Shown here: one piece after another, positions 61,847 through 64,000 of the stretch
Position numbering within the stretch: position 1 is the stretch's first letter
Layout: every line of letters starts with the position of its first letter
Source: Neobacillus cucumis
GTDB lineage: Bacteria; Bacillota; Bacilli; Bacillales_B; DSM-18226
Direction: 5' to 3'
DNA length: 64,000 nucleotides
NCBI RefSeq assembly: GCF_016107705.1
Contig: NZ_JAEHGC010000002.1
Coordinates: 434,001-498,000 of the forward strand
Program-made: the position numbers and the translations under genes
Notes under the pieces: generated by a model
What the model was told of the DNA's origin: nothing
The model's database searches: none
Seen by the model: the letters and a program-made list of their open reading frames with translations, nothing else

Positions 61847-61909
61847 TAGGGGTTCACTTTTTATATAGAATAATCCGGTATGAAAGGTAAACCCTAAAGG
61901 GGAGAAAAT

Positions 61910-62158
61910 TTGTTTGAAGGAGAATACCTCGTGAATCCATATGAAATTACCGATATGATCATCGACGATGATTTTGCTAGTGAGGAATATGTAACCGTAG
62001 AATTTTCTTCCAATCAAAAAGAGTATAGGTTAACATTTAAAAAAGCAGATCTAGAAATCATCAATAGCTGGGTGTTCGAGAATGGCTCATCCCTACCGGC
62101 AAATATATCGGATGAGATGGTTGAATCGATTAGAGAAGACGTGAAAAAGAGGATTTAG
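61910..62158 (+). CDS. hypothetical small protein
   Basis: 82 residues starting at TTG with AAGGGGAG six bases before. It is acidic and beta-rich (EYVTVEFSSNQKEYRLTFKKADLEI) with a C-terminal helix. Not recognised. It could be an operon partner of the gene at 61571. Confidence 0.6.
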   Translation: MFEGEYLVNPYEITDMIIDDDFASEEYVTVEFSSNQKEYRLTFKKADLEIINSWVFENGSSLPANISDEMVESIREDVKKRI

Positions 62159-62169
62159 CCGTTTTAATG

Positions 62170-62195
62170 AAAAGGGGAGCATTTTAATGCTCCCC
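62170..62195 (-). terminator. terminator of the YfnB-like gene
   Basis: GGGGAGCATT and AATGCTCCCC pair around TT; on the minus strand TTTTC follows. Confidence 0.8.
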
Positions 62196-62217
62196 GTAAA
62201 TCCTAATAGATTTGTAA

Positions 62218-62922
62218 TCATGAATGAACCGCAGTTAAATTTAAAATTTCATACAACTCATCAAGCTTTTGTATTTGATAGCTTGGAATAATCTCAGAAT
62301 GATTCGGCTTTAACTTTGGATTGAACCAGCATGTGGAAATTCCGGCAAGCTGTCCGCCTTTCATATCAGAACTTAATGAATCTCCAATAATTAGGCAATC
62401 TTCTAATGCGAAATCTGGGATTCTTGCAAAAACATAATCAAAAAATCCCTGCATTGGTTTTTGGAAGCCTGTTTCCTCTGAAACAAAGATATCTTTGAAA
62501 AATGATGATAATCCTGAATCATGGAGGCGTTTATATTGAGTCTCCGAAACGCCATTTGTGACAATATATAAATCAAAATGATTTTGTAGGTTGGAAATTA
62601 ATTCAAGAGCCCCCGGAACAAGTTGATGACTCTCTGCAAGCAATCTCCGATATTGTTTTTCTAATAATGAACCATCTACCTCAAGGCCATATTCCTTAAA
62701 AAGAATCGAAAAACGAGAATTCAATACCCCATCTAGATTAAGTTTTCCTTCTTCAAAAGCGGTCCACAGTCCTTGATTGATTTTTTTATAACGATCGACT
62801 ACTTCATATGTAAGAGGAAAATTCTGTTCCTCAAAAAGTAAGCGTAATGCTTCTTTTTCTGCCGCACCAAAATCCAATAATGTGTCATCAACATCAAATA
62901 ATAAGGTTTTGTATTTTTTCAA
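62218..62922 (-). CDS. HAD-family phosphatase, YfnB/YjjG-like pyrimidine nucleotidase
   Basis: 234 residues, matching the 235 of B. subtilis YfnB. Nucleophile motif FDVDDTLLDF, IVTNG, KPMQGFFDYVF and GDSLSSDMKGG are the four HAD motifs. Family members dephosphorylate noncanonical nucleotides. TTG 62922 is chosen with GGGGAG six bases upstream; ATG 62967 is in frame without a site. Confidence 0.9.
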   Translation of the reverse strand: MKKYKTLLFDVDDTLLDFGAAEKEALRLLFEEQNFPLTYEVVDRYKKINQGLWTAFEEGKLNLDGVLNSRFSILFKEYGLEVDGSLLEKQYRRLLAESHQLVPGALELISNLQNHFDLYIVTNGVSETQYKRLHDSGLSSFFKDIFVSEETGFQKPMQGFFDYVFARIPDFALEDCLIIGDSLSSDMKGGQLAGISTCWFNPKLKPNHSEIIPSYQIQKLDELYEILNLTAVHS

Positions 62923-63006
62923 AATAATCTCCCCATCTATTTTCCATTCTTTTATACTTCTAATCATTTTACATTAATTTTTTATAAAATTGTATAGATA
63001 AAAATT

Positions 63007-63059
63007 GGTGCCAGTCCCACAGTGCTTTAAAGCGTTGTAGTGGTGGGGATCTGGCACCA
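63007..63059 (+). repeat. dispersed element, copy 14 (variant hairpin)
   Basis: GGTGCCAG at 63007 faces CTGGCACC ending 63059, with CCCAC/GTGGGG inside and a loop region around GCTTTAAAGC. It is a variant of the family with the core split around a longer hairpin. Confidence 0.7.
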
Positions 63060-63130
63060 TGAATAGTTCATTAAAAAAAGTTTAAATTAATAGAAGTGTT
63101 TATAAATCAGGGCAAATGGAGGGCATTTTT

Positions 63131-63268
63131 ATGAAAAAAAATGTGAATAAAACGGTGAAGATTGTGTCGAATGATGCAGTAGTAGGCAAACCCTATCTTG
63201 ATATTGACAGGGTGATACTTGAAGGAAAATCAGATTATTCAAGTGAAAAAGGCAATAATCCAAAATAA
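63131..63268 (+). CDS. 45-residue hypothetical protein
   Basis: ATG 63131 is preceded by GGAGGG at a spacing of seven. The peptide (MKKNVNKTVKIVSNDAVVGK...) is hydrophilic and Lys/Asn-rich, with a Ser/Lys tail. Not recognised. It has protein-like composition, but is short. Confidence 0.5.
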   Translation: MKKNVNKTVKIVSNDAVVGKPYLDIDRVILEGKSDYSSEKGNNPK

Positions 63269-63358
63269 ATTAACCTAGTTTAAATAGGAAAAGAATATTA
63301 ATGATCCCTGCGCAGCACACGGATTGATTTGAAAGATAAGCATTTTTTATATGAATTT

Positions 63359-64000
63359 TTACGGAAACCAGCCGAAAATTTGTAAAATGGTCAGAGCAAT
63401 TTCAATCACAATAAGTATCACGATGATCCATTCGACAAATAGGCCTCTAATAGAGTGGCTGATAGTAGAGAAGCCGTCCATAATATTATATAAAATGTCT
63501 GTTTTGCTTTTTAGAATTTTATAACGATCGTTTAATTCGAAAAACTCGATCATTTTATCATAAAATTCATTCGCTGTGCTGCTGGTCCAGGTAATATCGG
63601 GCTTATCCAAAATCATGATATATGCAAGGGTATTGTATTCATGGCGAACAATTTTAGCTGTTGTTCTAGCAAGCTCTTTATTGCCGATCCGCAGCTTTCC
63701 TTTTTCGAGCCGGTCAATCATCGTTTCAAGCTTATCGTGGATTTTTCCAAGCTGTTCCTCTGTTTTTTCAAGTGCAACTGATTTGGCGAGCACAGTAGAA
63801 ATTAACTCAGGGTAAAAGCTTTCATAGCCAGGTACCACTACATATTCGTCTGTTAATTCAAGGGTTTCGGTGCTAAGTACATGAAGGCTGTAATCATCCG
63901 TATATTTGTAGGTTTGATTTAGATCAATGTCCGCTTCAAAGGAATGGAAAAACTGGAAAAAAACCATCATGTCATTGGTGTCGATTAGATTGATGAAAAC
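63359..64000 (-). CDS. RMD1/DUF155-like protein, C-terminal part (runs off the right edge)
   Basis: The frame is open from the right edge through ATG 63970, with 213 residues visible. Residues include YKYTDDYSLHVLSTETLELTDEYVVVPGYESFYPELISTVLAKSVALEKTEEQL and a single C-terminal membrane segment (VEWIIVILIVIEIALTILQIFGW), the layout of RMD1/DUF155 proteins. Function in bacteria is unknown. The N-terminus lies outside the window. Confidence 0.7.
   Translation of the reverse strand, partial: VFINLIDTNDMMVFFQFFHSFEADIDLNQTYKYTDDYSLHVLSTETLELTDEYVVVPGYESFYPELISTVLAKSVALEKTEEQLGKIHDKLETMIDRLEKGKLRIGNKELARTTAKIVRHEYNTLAYIMILDKPDITWTSSTANEFYDKMIEFFELNDRYKILKSKTDILYNIMDGFSTISHSIRGLFVEWIIVILIVIEIALTILQIFGWFP

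Overview
The window looks like chromosomal DNA of a spore-forming Bacillaceae, most like Neobacillus or Mesobacillus relatives of Bacillus. The evidence is moderate-to-low GC, strong AGGAGG-type ribosome sites with frequent TTG and GTG starts, spore-coat and exosporium genes (spore transglutaminase, a CgeB-like glycosyltransferase, a collagen-like protein), a preQ1-I riboswitch before queCDE, CcpA-type cre boxes, and DctSR- and FbpA-like genes. No phage, integrase, insertion-sequence transposase, rRNA, tRNA or CRISPR array was seen.

Layout. 1-4.3 kb: an edge-truncated alkaline-phosphatase-family gene (minus), a PfkB sugar kinase, an OsmC-like protein, a short-chain dehydrogenase and an orphan ATP-grasp enzyme. 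4.4-20.7 kb: one long plus-strand catabolic cluster headed by a GntR/FadR-type regulator. It holds a two-subunit aconitase X, a branched-chain-type ABC transporter (binding protein, two permeases, two ATPases), a DapA-family deaminase, a four-gene FAD/[2Fe-2S] dehydrogenase, two proline-racemase-superfamily enzymes, an ornithine-cyclodeaminase-family reductase and an aldehyde dehydrogenase. Together these read as uptake and degradation of 4- and 3-hydroxyproline: epimerase, D-hydroxyproline dehydrogenase, pyrroline-hydroxycarboxylate deaminase and semialdehyde dehydrogenase lead to 2-oxoglutarate, while aconitase X and the reductase lead from cis-3-hydroxyproline to proline. 20.8-25 kb: a His-rich small protein and a dicarboxylate symporter with a cre box, divergent from a DctSR-like two-component pair. 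25-30.7 kb: an AraC-type regulator with a degenerate receiver domain, then hutU-hutI-hutG without hutH. 30.8-33.4 kb: an EamA exporter and an orphan argininosuccinate-lyase-family enzyme. 33.5-39.3 kb: mostly minus-strand, spore-flavoured genes (tgl, CgeB-like, collagen-like, TPR glycosyltransferase), plus a polysaccharide deacetylase with no normal start codon. 39.6-50 kb: glutaredoxin, esterase, MATE and EamA exporters, phosphoesterase, ChrA, metallo-hydrolase, AbrB-type membrane protein and a KinB-like kinase. 50-52 kb: riboswitch and queCDE. 52-64 kb: deacetylase, FbpA-like protein, a short FtsH-like membrane protease, a secreted nuclease, a J-domain protein, an LCAT-like hydrolase, a luciferase-like oxidoreductase, a DUF1275 protein, a YfnB-like phosphatase and an edge-truncated RMD1/DUF155-like protein.

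Besides genes, the window is dotted with at least fourteen copies of an intergenic palindromic element with the core GGTGACAGGCACC (or its complement). Some are embedded in perfect hairpins that look like terminators. Other unexplained DNA: five 21-bp-phased repeats inside the hydroxyproline cluster, four 10-bp-phased repeats before its regulator, and two homologous hairpin/ribosome-site/mini-ORF elements flanking the short FtsH-like gene.

Functional names come from motif and context reading only, with no database search. Pathway assignments are inference.
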